Shown one piece after another: positions 36,255 to 48,640 of a stretch of 64,000 bases of DNA. A model generated the notes under the pieces. It made no database searches and was not told the origin of the DNA. It was given only the letters and a program-made list of their open reading frames with translations. This DNA is from Phallusia mammillata (Eukaryota; Chordata; Ascidiacea; Phlebobranchia; Ascidiidae): assembly GCA_003260075.1 (NCBI GenBank), contig QLIY01000322.1:25462-89461 (forward strand), written 5' to 3'. The position numbers and the translations under genes were made by a program. Positions within the stretch are counted from its first letter, which is position 1. The number at the start of each line of letters is the position of its first letter.

Positions 36255-37737
36255 CAATTGTCATAGATACAAGACCTAAACAGTCTATCTCAGCAGCGGG
36301 TTCATACAAGTCCAGCATGAAAACGTTGTCGGAAGTCTCCTTGAGTGCGTGAATGTTTATTCTAAGCCAAAAACTCTTACAAATCCTGGAAAACACCCTC
36401 CTAAAATGTTCTTATGACTTAAAATATTAGTAAATATATGCTAAATTGGCAAAATTATATTATTGTTAGCTAACCTGTTGCTTTTGTTTACTTTTTAATT
36501 AAGTATATGTGGGTTAATATTGAAAAGTACGTGTTAGAAAGAACTACTTGTTTGACATTTGATGCCTTTTACGCTTTCCGTCGAAATAACTGCGCTGAAA
36601 AAAGGTATTAATGGACAAAAAAAATCTGTTTTTCGTGAGAAAAATGCAGTGGATTGAAGGTTAAAACAATATTTTGTCACACGGGTCTGCAATTTTAGCC
36701 AATTTCGTGGAATATACTTCTACTTTGAAGCATCTGGTTGAACTTTTTATCTATTATTTATTCAATCAGTTTGTGTATTTAAACAGATTTCAGAATAAAC
36801 GTTTTTTGACAATTGTCATGTGTTGTTTTTTCTCCTATAGTGGTGATGCAAACAAAATAAAACGTGTTTGACGTGCAATACAAAAGAAGAAGTTTCTCTT
36901 TTGCTAAATAATACCAGGTTAAACAATCCTTTCAAACTTAAGATTGTTTAATAATTTGGATGTTTAGTATTTGCCTTTACCTACGGTACGCCAGTCAAGA
37001 TTTTTTTCTACATTAGACACGTATACCAATTGACCTATCACCCTGAAAGCGGCGATGCGTATGACGGTAAGTGTTTTGTCAGTTCGATAACAATGAAATA
37101 TGGACTCCACTTGACAACAAGTATACGTTTACACTGGCTGTGCTATCCAAGCATGCATGCACTTACATTTCTGCACATACAGTTATACGGTGTCTATGCC
37201 AAGCTTGCCACATGCTCAAAGGCAACTTCGTATGCGTTAAAAACAAACACACAGCACGAAATAGGCAACTTTTAGGTCAGCATTAGTCAGTTATTTTCAA
37301 GGAGTGTACATAGTCATTGTAGCAAAACGGCTAGAAAAGTGGTATTCCGAATCCCAGTGCAAATAAACCTTGAAACGATCAGAGAGGAAAAGTGGTGCCA
37401 GTGCGTAACCGCAGGGGCAATTTAGCTTTTCTGTCCGACAAATAGCGACGCAGGTAATTGACATTGCATGGACACTGCACTGTTTGACCCAAACCTAAGC
37501 AAAATAAATAGCGCAAGCGCAAAGCCGGAAACTGTTGCTGAACGTCTTTACACAACCTTCACACAAACGCTTCATAATTGGACATTTTTCAGCAAACAAA
37601 TACTTCAAGCATTATGAGCGAAGGTCGTAGCCACAAACTAGACGTAAATCCCCGCGGTGGTGCTTTTTATTTGTAACATCGCCCTTAAAATCGTTTTGCC
37701 ATCCTCGTGGACATCGCCAACATAATATTTACATCAC
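36255..37737. other. GPCR-2 3' flank
   Basis: A candidate polyadenylation signal AATAAA lies at 36856-36861. No further gene or repeat was recognised. Confidence 0.4.
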
Positions 37738-39470
37738 ATATAGTTCCGCTCTATTGTGTTGTTCAGTGGGTAGAAAGGCTCTGCCATTGGTCAAATTGGC
37801 GATTTGCAATGCAGGATATGAGTTGTAAAGACCTTTCAAAGCCACTTTAATGTTCATGGTCCAACATTATGAGACAATGATTTGGTACTGTTCCAAACCC
37901 ACAAAAATAATATTAACCTAAATAAAAATGATAACAGAAATAAATTCTGCCAATGATTTTTGGCATGTAAATTAACACAGCGCAAAAGGCGGCAAACGAC
38001 AACATACCTATGAAATCATGGAAATGACAACATAGCTATGAAATCATAGTAATGACATCATACCAAATGAGAAAAGTTATAAACGTGATTTCTAAACGCA
38101 CGTCGCATACATTACTATAACAACCGCGTTTGGATAATGTTATCGAACGTAGATTGCTATCTAACAGTTGATTGGTTTCTACGTAAATAAGTGTTAATAG
38201 GTCAATTGTCAAAAAGCAGTCAAATTTTGCAAACTTAATGTGTCAACTGCGTTGCTCAATTTACTTTTGCAGCAAAATTCGATGAACGTATTGTAACGTA
38301 AAATGAGTAAATGTCAACTTTCAGCAACGACTACTATTAGAAGTCAGGGGGGGGGGCATAAAGTTCCGCTCTATCGTGTTGTTCAGTATAGGTAGAAGGC
38401 TCTGTCATTGGTCAAATCGCGTCCTTGGCGATTGTAATGCGGGATGTGAGTTGTAACGACCTTTTAAACCCTCTTTAATATTCATGGTCCAACATTAAGA
38501 GACAATGATTTTGTACTGTTACAAACCCACAAAAATAATATTAACCTAAATAAAAATGATAACAGAAATGGGGGGGGGGTGTTTTTTGGTTAAATATTGG
38601 TCAGAAATCCGAATATGCTGTCCTTGTCGGCAGGTTTGATAAATATGCCGCCTTATGTACAAACCGAATAGATCAGTTTACGTCATGGAACGTTTTCAAT
38701 TTTGAACTTCGAAAAGGTGTACGCATGAACCAGAAAGTACATCAGTATATGGAGAAAATGTCAGATTTCTTTGCTGCTTATCACTAAAAACATGTTTATT
38801 ATTGGGGGGGGGGCAGATGGATGTATTGTAATATAAAATGAGTAAATGTCAACTTTCAGCAACGACTACTATTAGAAGTCACTACTGACCCTAAGTTGTG
38901 CATTAACATGTACGTGGATCAAATTACACCTTATTAAAGCTACCACTTCCTTTGTAAAATTATAATATTATATACTGGCTGACATTATAACTTACGTAAG
39001 TACCAAAACCGGTCATTAAATCATTTCTTATGTAACATCCCCACAGAATTTGGAGCCATTCTGAGGCCGTGTGCCTTCTTGTTTAATTGACCATATGGTG
39101 TAGCTATAGATACGATACACTACAGTAATTTCGAGTTCAATATTGACATTACATATTGGCTGGTGTCGTTCGTGGTTTGTTCAGTAGTTTACGCAGTTCG
39201 TAACGCAAAACTCTGTCAAAATCCAGACTGTAGTATTTACAGAAGGGTTTTTGTGTCAAATATTGGTCAGAAATCCGAATATGCTGTTCTTGTCGGCAGG
39301 TATTGATAAAATATGCCGCCTTATACATGTCGAATAGATCATTTTACGCCATGGAACGTTTTCAACTTTGAACTTCGAAAAGGTGTACGCATGAACCAGA
39401 AAGTACATCAGTACATGAAGTAAATGTCAGACTCTTTTTGCCTCTTATCTTTCAAAACCTGTTTATTGTT
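37738..39470. repeat. Interleaved duplication A-B-A'-C-B'-C' with three poly-G linkers
   Basis: Block A (37738-37938) recurs at 38358-38569. Block B (38275-38346) recurs at 38815-38884. Block C (38580-38803) recurs at 39245-39470. Linkers of 10 G lie at 38347-38356, 38570-38579 and 38804-38813, exactly at the ends of B, A' and C. The copies differ by substitutions and small indels. The order is what results when short alternative contigs are placed between two longer ones. Confidence 0.8.
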
Positions 39471-42427
39471 AAACGGTGTTCGGATAGTTTGAATTGATTG
39501 CTTGGAATAATGTTTATAACGCTCAACTGAGTTTTTGGCATAAACAAGAACTGTGCCTGGTACTGAATATTATAGAGTCCCGGTTCGACAGTCCTGTGCT
39601 GACTCTTTCCGCAGTTTTAAGTGGTATCTTTTGGCATTTGCAAATGTGGTATAGGGGACTTTCCTTAATGCGCTAGTAAGCAGTCAATGCAGTTTTGCTT
39701 TTCGAATAAATAATCAGGGATGAAACATGACAAATGTTTAAAGGTTTGGTTAACTTTGCACTTATTAAACAGTGAACATCAAAAATCCTTTACTGCATTT
39801 AACTGAGAAACCATGAGAAAAGCAAATTGTTATTAAAGCTTCACATGGTGCTTTTAGGCGGGGAAACAGTATAAGCGTTGGTGCGTGCTAAAAAGATGGC
39901 GCAGACAGATGAGATCCACGAAGCACTTTCAGCATTTGCCTATCCTTTTTTCACTTTCGTTTATGAAGTGTTCGGGTTCCAGTTTTTCGAGAATAATACG
40001 CAGTTTTTTTAATCTAAGAGTTTCTTTTTCGTTTTAGGGTCGTATTTAATTTCCTGTTTTGCATAAAAAAGGCGCAATCCGCTTTACCAAAGTATAAATT
40101 TCAAAAAAAGGGAAAACGCTTTTGGTGTTGAGTTAATTTGTCGCGGTTTATAATGTACTGCGTTTTGGTACGTTGCTGTGCTATTAAACTCGCATTAGTG
40201 GCGTTATTATATCCAATTTGTAATAAAAGGTTTTCTTTAATGTCAAACTTTCCAACTGAAGTACAGCGCTTTGAAAGTTTTCGTTCTCTAGTTTGTATTA
40301 GTTGTATGATATCGGTCCATACGTTGTATTTAATCTGTATATCCGGCAACTAAAATGATCGTTAGAATAAAATTCAAAGGCTTATATTTCAGGCACTGAT
40401 ATTTTTTTAAACTACATCCTAGCCTTCTGTCCAGGAAACAGATATAAGAGGTCTGTTTTGCCTCAACTACAACAACAGCATCTTGGCGAGTTTTACCGAA
40501 AAAGACAACACGCAGACATCTAATGTGTTCTGAAAGGTTAGAAAGTAATGAGAAAAGAACAATGTGTATGAATCAAAGGTTCGCATAAGGCTTTCGGTTG
40601 TCTGTACTCTTACCAAAGTTGGTTAGGAGCTAATAAGACGTTGAACAAGGTGTATCTTGAGCATAAAATGGTATAGTCTACCCCAAAAGAAGAAAACCGC
40701 TTAATTTAAAACCGTCGTTTTTCAACTGAAGGCCACGACTATTTTACACTTAGCCCTGTAATTGTTGTAGTGAGTGCGGTTCAAACTTTTAATTTGATGG
40801 GTAGTTTCTCGAGCTTGATAAAGATAAGACCACAGCTGCTATGTGTAAGTGTTTATTCTTAAATCAACAGATAATAAATGGATGTATACAACTTGCGGAT
40901 CTCAGTGCCCGAATACGGTCTGTAGGTCGACTAATCAGACATATTTTCAGCTACTGATGATGTATGTTACTTCGAATAGCATAGTATTTTTAAGCATGAA
41001 AAACTGGTGGTGACAAAATGTGTTGTAACAGGCCGGAGTTACTACTAAGCCACAACTTAAAAAAATCCTGGTAAATACGCATAGTTATATGCCTAATACT
41101 AAATAATCGGTGCCCAAACCTTCGCTTATAGTTCAATAGAAGTTTAAGGCACAGTTAATAAGCGGATTAAGCGGAAGGCAAAAACCGCCATACTACGAAT
41201 AATACGAAAATCGCTTTAATTGTGAATAAAAACAGCGGGTCTATGTAACCATATCAAAATCACGCTAACTTTATCAATGTGATTAATTTGACGGATATCG
41301 TTACTTCGTTTGAAATTAAATCCAGTGTCTCGCGTCATGCTTCTATACATGCGCAAATAGGCGACCCTTGTATGCGTACGGGCGTGGTGCTCTGAAATCA
41401 AAACAAGTGACCAATCATCGCTTTTTCGTTTGTCATTTTGGAACAGTTTTTTTTATAGCCAGTCACTCCTTTCCATGTTTTGGTAAGAGTGCTTCGCCTT
41501 TAAAAAGACGTGCCCCTACAGATATGCGTTCAGGTTTTTGACAACGTTCGGGGCAGTGAATGCGTATTGAGCACTGTGGGATTTGAGCTACGTGGTTAAG
41601 TATTTTGCAAAGCGATGCATTATTAATAAATTCGGCAACACAACAATTTGTTGGGTAAGTGTATGATAGTTTTCTTTCGTAAGTGGTAATTATTGTGAGA
41701 AAATATTAAAATTTAATAGTGTCGTATCTGTGACAAGTGATTTAAACATGGACATTCAAAAAGTGGAATAAAGACGCAAGTGGAAAATAAGACGCTTCGT
41801 TTGTCATTTTGCGTTGGAAAAACCTTGGTAAACACAAAGCATTATTTTGCGTGTGGAAATGCTGACGGCTCCTTGCGCATGCGGCAAAAATTTTATTGAA
41901 GCCTGCGCTCGATAGTAAGCTAATCGTACGTCGCAGTTATTGAGTTTCTACGCTTGTAATGTGGTTACACCAAGGTTTGTACTGGGGTCGCTTACTTCAG
42001 TAATATAATGCCAGCGCAGAATTTTACGGTTTGCAAAGCCGTGAAGGTCTCTGATCAGAGCTGAGTAAAATCGTCATGCAGGAATTGTTTGGTTGTGTTA
42101 AGAGTTTTTAAAACGCTTGTTTTGACAAAGCTTGAAACATTTAGGCTAGGCAAGTACATTTTGAAAGTAAAATAATTGAATAAAAATGTTTGTCTTTTCG
42201 ATCTATTTGAATTGTATTTAAGTTTGCCGATATATTAGATTTCATATGACAGTAAAGCACGATAAACGTCAATTGGAGAAAAAACGTTTACTGGAAGTAT
42301 TGAACTCAATCATCTCGGTTACTTTATCATTACATGAATTTTTGCAAAATTGTCAAATTAAAAACAATGCAATTTTTTCATTATGTCAGGTTTAAAGTAG
42401 TAGAAAAAAATTGCTTGCAACCTCAAA
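39471..42427. other. Intergenic, upstream of GPCR-3
   Basis: No exon, RNA gene or transposon terminus that I can support. Short open frames (for example 40138-40353) show no domain. Confidence 0.45.
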
Positions 42428-45131
42428 ATGAATTCAACTCTCAATTTTACAACAATGATGCCAACCACGAGCGTTTTTGTCACTACCCTGGAAAACACTA
42501 CGACGGATAGCATGTCTACAGTAGAATGGATGACGTCCACCGACGTCCTCGCAACAATGACCTCATCATGGTCGAACGTGACGTCATCGGTTACCAACGC
42601 AACGAGAGAGTAAGTGGTCCATAAAACAATAAGAAAGTTCAAAATTAAAATGTTTTTGTCTTCAGGCCATACGTTCGTCCGTTTGATGACATTGGCATTA
42701 TCATATCCGCCGTTCTTATTTTCGCTTTTATGGTGATTGGATTATTCCTCAACATATTAACAATAATCGTGATATATACAAACACGAAACTGAGGTAGGT
42801 CCTGTTTAGCATAAGCATTGCCGGAATGTATGTGTATATGGGTTAAGACATTTAAGATTAGAAACGTTTTCTGTTTTTAAAATAATTATAAGGTATCTGC
42901 TGAAATGCGTACGTGCTATTAACAAGCCATTGAGCGACATGATATCATTACAAACTACATTTACCATTTGTAGAAACATATTCATGCACTTCATTCTTTC
43001 GCTGTGCGTGTCCGACTTAATTTCGGCAATGATAAGTTGGTTATTCCTTTACCGAAGAACTTGGGGTTTTGACGTGTGGTCGCCGTTGCCCGCAGTCTTC
43101 TGTAGGGTAAGTTTACATTATCTGATAGTTGTGGATCTTAATGACAAACATGTTAATGCCTGAGCAAATATTTTTTTGCACGTTTACCTAAACTTTGCCA
43201 TTTTTACAGTTTTATTGGGCAGCCGATTTGATGACCAATTACGTGACGGCTTTGCACATTCTCTCCTTTGCAATCTTGCGGTACATTTCTATTCAATTCC
43301 CGATTAAGTTCTCAAAATTGAACCTGAAACATGGAAGAGTGAGTAGTTTGGTACGGATTTTCTAAGTATACGATTATGTTAGAATTTTGTCTTATTTGCA
43401 TCGGTATGTGCAGCAAACCGACCTTCTTTAAAAAAAGTTGATGGCAACAACTTAGAAACAGATGTTTATCAGGTCATTTGTTGTGCCGTTGCATTGGAGT
43501 AAAAAAATAGCTTTCTAATGAATAATTTTTAGAGCTTTAGATTAATTTAAATAAGCATATAGTTTTTTAGGTCTAAAGTTAATAAAAATCATTTTTTTAA
43601 AGACAATATTTACTATAGATTTGGATCGTTTGCATTTGGGTGACTTGTTTTCTGTGTGGATTTATTCCCTACTTCATTCTCTTTGACGCACGATACCGAG
43701 ATCGGCAAAGTGAATCACCTGACTCGCGGTGGCCTTCCTGCACTGTTATCATGGAAACGTAAGTTAACCGTTAAAGTATAGGCTTGAAATAGTATCTTGA
43801 CAGTGGCAATGTGGTTGCTTAGCCCGTTGTGAAAAAATCCATGCCAATGCTTCATTCAAAGACAAACGTTATCCGCATTGAACTATCAAGAGGCAAAAAT
43901 GTCTTAGGAACCTTTTTCGTTTGTGGCAAGCATAAACGTAATAAATTAAACATTTTCTCTTAAAAAGACTGTATATCACATCATGCAGAGAGTCAAAAAG
44001 ACTTAGGCATATAAAATACATATAAAACAGTCTCTTTCGCATTTTTGAACCCCCGTTTTTTAAAAAAAAACTTCAATGTGACGTTTTGTATTCATAACAA
44101 CGTCAAAATTCGTTCTGCATATTATGATTACATTGTTAAAGCTGTTAAATCTAGACTTTTACTTCTTACAGATACGACGCCTATATCACATATGCTCAAG
44201 TCGGGTATTCTCTGTTCCTTTACGCCCCCACAGTGGGCGTAGTTCTGGCGTCAGTGCTCATTAGTGCCACAGTGCGGTCGCGATCTAAAGCCATTGCGTC
44301 ATCGCAGAACTCTGACAAGCAACGACGTAAGGAACGTCAGGCGGTTTTGCAACTCATGTTGATCGTATTCTCCTTTCTCGTTGGATACATTCCGTTTACA
44401 GGTTTGTGGTTTTCTTGTTTGTTTATGGCGTATTGATAGTTTTGTACGTCCACCATTGTTGCGTACCCTGTGGTATTCTTTATGTATTTATTATGGTTAT
44501 ATTAGGATTATCGATTTAGGGTAGTGATGTATTATTGCCTAGAATCCTTTCAAAGATTACCTTGTGTTTTGCCCGAAAGAGATTAAGTCGTGTGTTTAAA
44601 GTCCTCAAATATCTGCAACGGGTTGGAAAAACACCTAACAAAATTATTTCAACAGAAATATGATCAGAAAGAGATATGAAAGGTTCCCATTTAACAATGT
44701 TTAACGACTGCAGAAAACCCAAGTCTTTAGGAATGTATTGTTATGTGTACTGTTGCTGCCATCTTTTACAACCGAGCTGATATAGGCCTACTTTTTTGCC
44801 GGCGCGCATGGTTTTTGTCAAAGTTTTTACTTTACGAAATTGTTTTTAATATTTAGCCTACGAATTTTGGTCCGTTCAACCGAGACCCAACACAATGTAC
44901 TACCGTCGTTTCGACTACTGGTTCGGAATGACTGAGTACTTCTTCCTACGTTTTTCCGAATGCCTGAATCCGGTCTTCTACAATCTTGGTTCGGCCAAGA
45001 TGCGCCGATGTACTGCACAGTTTCTTAAAGTAAATTTCAAGTGCTGCAAATGCTGCTCAAGGAAAGGACCACCAGGGAATTCCCCTCATTCCAGTTCCCA
45101 AGGCCCGCACACAAAAGACTATGGAGTGTAA
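42428..45131 (+). CDS. Rhodopsin-like GPCR, paralogue 3 of 4
   Basis: Exons 42428-42609, 42666-42794, 42974-43106, 43210-43338, 43619-43758, 44172-44401 and 44857-45131 sum to 1218 nt (405 aa). Exons 2-5 have exactly the lengths found in the other paralogues. Exon 1 is much longer (182 nt), giving an extended Thr/Ser-rich extracellular N-terminus of about 60 residues with at least five N-glycosylation sequons. Class A features are TM2 LCVSDL, VFCR at the start of TM3, ILRYIS instead of DRY, TM6 LVGYIPF and TM7 NPVFYNLGSAKMR. The tail has a cysteine cluster (KCCKCCS) and ends DYGV. It pairs with paralogue 4 by the FDVWSPLPAVFCR loop. No assembly linker interrupts this gene, making it the most reliable of the four. 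Confidence 0.92.
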
Positions 45132-45356
45132 ACCACAAGATAGATTGACCGGGGCAAAACAGAGTAGGACTAACAAGACACAAAACGCAGAGCTCTTTGT
45201 TTGAAGAAGGTTTTATCCGAACTTGGTGCTATTATGGTGCATTCCTATCACGTTTTGTAACAGTTTGCTTATTGATGCTGTTTTAATACCCGGGCAAACG
45301 CTCATGTCATCTAACCTGCTTTTTTGCTTTTTGAAACTTACAAAAGGTTTAATTTA

Positions 45357-45663
45357 AAAAAAAATATTAGACGTTTGTTTTGACGACTATGTTGGAGGTT
45401 TGAGAAACACTCTTATTAATAAGTTGTATGGAAACCAATAAAATTATAGAGTTACGTGAATTTGACGTAAACCTTATGTATTTTTTGCCTACTCCTAAAT
45501 GAAGGGGGGGGGGCTAAAAAAATATTAGACGTTTGTTTTGACGACTATATGTTGGAGGTTTGAGATACACTCTTATTAATAAGTTGTATAGAAACCAATA
45601 AAATTATAGAGTTATGTGAATTTGACGTAAACCTTATGTATTTTTTGCCTACTCCTAAATGAA
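45357..45663. repeat. About 148-bp duplicate of the GPCR-3 3' flank around a poly-G linker (45504-45513)
   Basis: 45357-45503 and 45514-45663 match with few changes (GACTATGTTGG versus GACTATATGTTGG). Both contain CAATAAAATT, a plausible polyadenylation signal for GPCR-3 (45438 and 45598). Confidence 0.8.
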
Positions 45664-45689
45664 CGCATGTTTGAATGTCAAATTGTGAT

Positions 45690-46938
45690 TTCCTTTGAAT
45701 TATTGTAAATGAACTTGTAACATGTATTATATGGGTGTCAATTATTGTTTTGTAGAGCTTTTTAATGTTACACAAACCGTGCACTTTCTCAGGTCAGAAA
45801 AGGCGATTTTTGTAACATTACACAATAAATATTTTGTACGTATATGTGTTTGGTAAATCGCCAACTTTCCTTATTGTGTTGTTACAAAAATTTAACAAAT
45901 AAGACATAAAAAAAGGTGTAGATGTAAGCACAAAGGCCTTGTTTTTTGAGGGTCTATTTCTTTTTCAGTCGTTTGTACTTTTCTGGGTATAATTTAAATT
46001 CAACGTGTAACTCAGGTTAAGTCCCAATTTTTGAACGCGAGCAAACGAAAGAAAATCTAATATAACAGAAAAGCACGAAGCTTTACCTAATAGCTATAAC
46101 AGGGGTGGCCAGACATGCTTCACGCTCGAGCCGCATGTCACAAAACTTAGTTTTAAAAGAGCCGCATGACAAAAAATCAAAAACGAATTCATTCACTCAC
46201 AATGGAGTGTACGCTATCTAATAATGATTGTTGTGTGGTGATACTGTGTGTCCCCACCTGGGTTGCAAGGTGTTTGAAATTAGACTGATATGATGGGAAA
46301 GGGGGGGGGGGGCACTGAAATGAGTGTTCCTTTGAATTATTGTAAATGAGCTTGTAACATGTATTATATGGGTGTCAATTATTGTTTTGTAGAGCTTTTT
46401 AATGTTACACAAACCGTGCACTTTCTCAGGTCAGAAAAGGCGATTTTTGTAACATTACACAATAAATATTTTGTACGTATATGTGTTTGGTAAATCGCCA
46501 ACTTTCCTTATTGTGTTGTTACAAAAATTTAACAAATAAGACATAAAAAAAGGTGTAGATGTAAGCACAAAGGCCTTGTTTTTTGAGGGTCTATTTCTTT
46601 TTCAGTCGTTTGTACTTTTCTGGGTATAATTTAAATTCAACGTGTAACTCAGGTTAAGTCCCAATTTTTGAACGCGAGCAAACGAAAGAAAATCTAATAT
46701 AACAGAAAAGCACGAAGCTTTACCTAATAGCTATAACAGGGGTGGCCAGACCTGCTTCACGCTCGAGCCGCATGTCACAAAACTTAGTTGTAAAAGAGCC
46801 GCATGACAAAAAATCAAAAACGAATTCATTCACTCACAATGGAGTGTACGCTATCTAATAATGATTGTTGTGTGGTGATACTGTGTGTCCCCACCTGGGC
46901 TGCAAGGTGTTTGAAATTAGACTGATATGATGGGAAAG
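45690..46938. repeat. About 610-bp duplicate around a poly-G linker (46301-46312)
   Basis: 45690-46300 recurs at 46330-46938 with rare substitutions (AATGAACTTG/AATGAGCTTG, AGACATGC/AGACCTGC). It includes the left terminus of the hAT element, which therefore appears twice (46100 and 46737) although only one right terminus exists. Confidence 0.85.
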
Positions 46939-48632
46939 TTTTTGTGTTTAGCTTCGTAACGACTAGTTTTGTAATGACTGAGCGAAGCTTGACAAATAAG
47001 ACACACAGGGTTACCTCCATTATCAATTAATGGAAGTGTCACAACCAGGGCTGCCAATGAGAATTTCAACAAAACCCAAGACTCACAGCAAAATAACCCA
47101 AGAATTTAAATGAAAACCCAAGAATGCAAAATGTGGTTAGAAATGCAATTAATTAGGAAATTTACTCGTTTCATTGACAAATATTTGACAATTTACAGTC
47201 CGGAAATGCAACTTCNNNNNNNNNNNNNNNNNNNNNNNNNNNNNNNNNNNNNNNNNNNNNNNNNNNNNNNNNNNNNNNNNNNNNNNNNNNNNNNNNNNNN
47301 NNNNNNNNNNNNNNNNNNNNNNNNNNNNNNNNNNNNNNNNNNNNNNNNNNNNNNNNNNNNNNNNNNNNNNNNNNNNNNNNNNNNNNNNNNNNNNNNNNNN
47401 NNNNNNNNNNNNNNNNNNNNNNNNNNNNNNNNNNNNNNNNNNNNNNNNNNNNNNNNNNNNNNNNNNNNNNNNNNNNNNNNNNNNNNNNNNNNNNNNNNNN
47501 NNNNNNNNNNNNNNNNNNNNNNNNNNNNNNNNNNNNNNNNNNNNNNNNNNNNNNNNNNNNNNNNNNNNNNNNNNNNNNNNNNNNNNNNNNNNNNNNNNNN
47601 NNNNNNNNNNNNNNNNNNNNNNNNNNNNNNNNNNNNNNNNNNNNNNNNNNNNNNNNNNNNNNNNNNNNNNNNNNNNNNNNNNNNNNNNNNNNNNNNNNNN
47701 NNNNNNNNNNNNNNNNNNNNNNNNNNNNNNNNNNNNNNNNNNNNNNNNNNNNNNNNNNNNNTTTTTTGAAGGTTGCAAACCTTTTTTACGACAAAACGTG
47801 GCTTAAAACTGCAACTTGTTTCGGTTAGTGCCCTGTTTATGACGTTAAACACATAATTGTCTGCCAGTGAATGTTTGGCCATTGTTGTGTACAAAGCAAA
47901 TGTATTGTAATAAATGGTTATCTAAGCCTTAGATTTAGATTAGATTCTAAGGTGATATGAAGCAACAACTTTATGAAACATTTTTTTAAACGTTGCTAAA
48001 TCAATGATAAACGCTACAGCATCGTGTTGCAATTGCCAACTAAATATCATTTCAAACATATCGTTTTTTTCCAACATGGGAAGTTTGTTGGGCTCTAAGT
48101 TTGGATTTCTTGTGGTTGCACGTATAAGTGACGTCATATTTTACGTTCGCAACTTTGCATTTTTGTAAAACTCGGCGCTTGAGTGTAGGGAACGTAAACG
48201 CACAAAAATGGCAGTTGCCACCTCGATATTGATACCTTGTTAGCAATTATACGCTCTCGTTTTTTTGTCCTAAAATGTCCGATTTTCAGACAAATACTGT
48301 CCGAATCCCATCGACACTACCTGGCAACCCTGGTTTTGGGCGTGGTAGGCATTCTATGAATACAGTTGAACGGGAAAGAACTACTTTTGGTCATCTCTAA
48401 ACGCTGACCTTGAGAAAAGTTACGCACGTCGCACTTGTGTGTATATTTGCAAACTAGTACGCGACAGGAAGCTCCTCCTCCCATTCTGTTTTAAGTTATA
48501 TTTTCCTGTTTTTCTTTCTTTTTTTGCACTTATTTCTCAACAACGTTTTTTGGCTCAACTTTGCAGTTATTCATGTGCAACATTAAAGAGCTGCAATCAA
48601 AGGCACAAAGAGCCGCAGTTTGGCCACCCCTG
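46737..48632. mobile_element. hAT-family element, about 1.9 kb, interrupted by the N gap
   Basis: It begins CAGGGGTGGCCAGACC and ends TTTGGCCACCCCTG, inverted at the first 13 or so bases. Flanked by an exact 8-bp target-site duplication AGCTATAA (46729-46736 and 48633-48640). Subterminal GAGCCGCATG and AGAGCCGCAG motifs are mirrored. No transposase frame is visible in the readable parts; 546 unknown bases lie inside, so it may be non-autonomous or its coding core may be in the gap. Confidence 0.88.
47216..47761. other. Assembly gap (546 N)
   Basis: Unknown bases. Any apparent open frame across it is meaningless. It is the only gap still written as N. Confidence 1.
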
Positions 48633-48640
48633 AGCTATAA

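Noticed and set aside
39575..39610. GGTTCGACAGTCC as a tRNA B box
   Set aside because: No A box at the right distance and no cloverleaf could be drawn.
47110..47894. Long open frames across the N gap
   Set aside because: They consist almost entirely of unknown bases.
47047..48330. A nested second transposon between CAGGGCTGCCAA and TTGCCAGG-type ends
   Set aside because: The termini are only loosely inverted and the flanking bases (GTCACAAC versus GTTTTGGG) do not form a target-site duplication.
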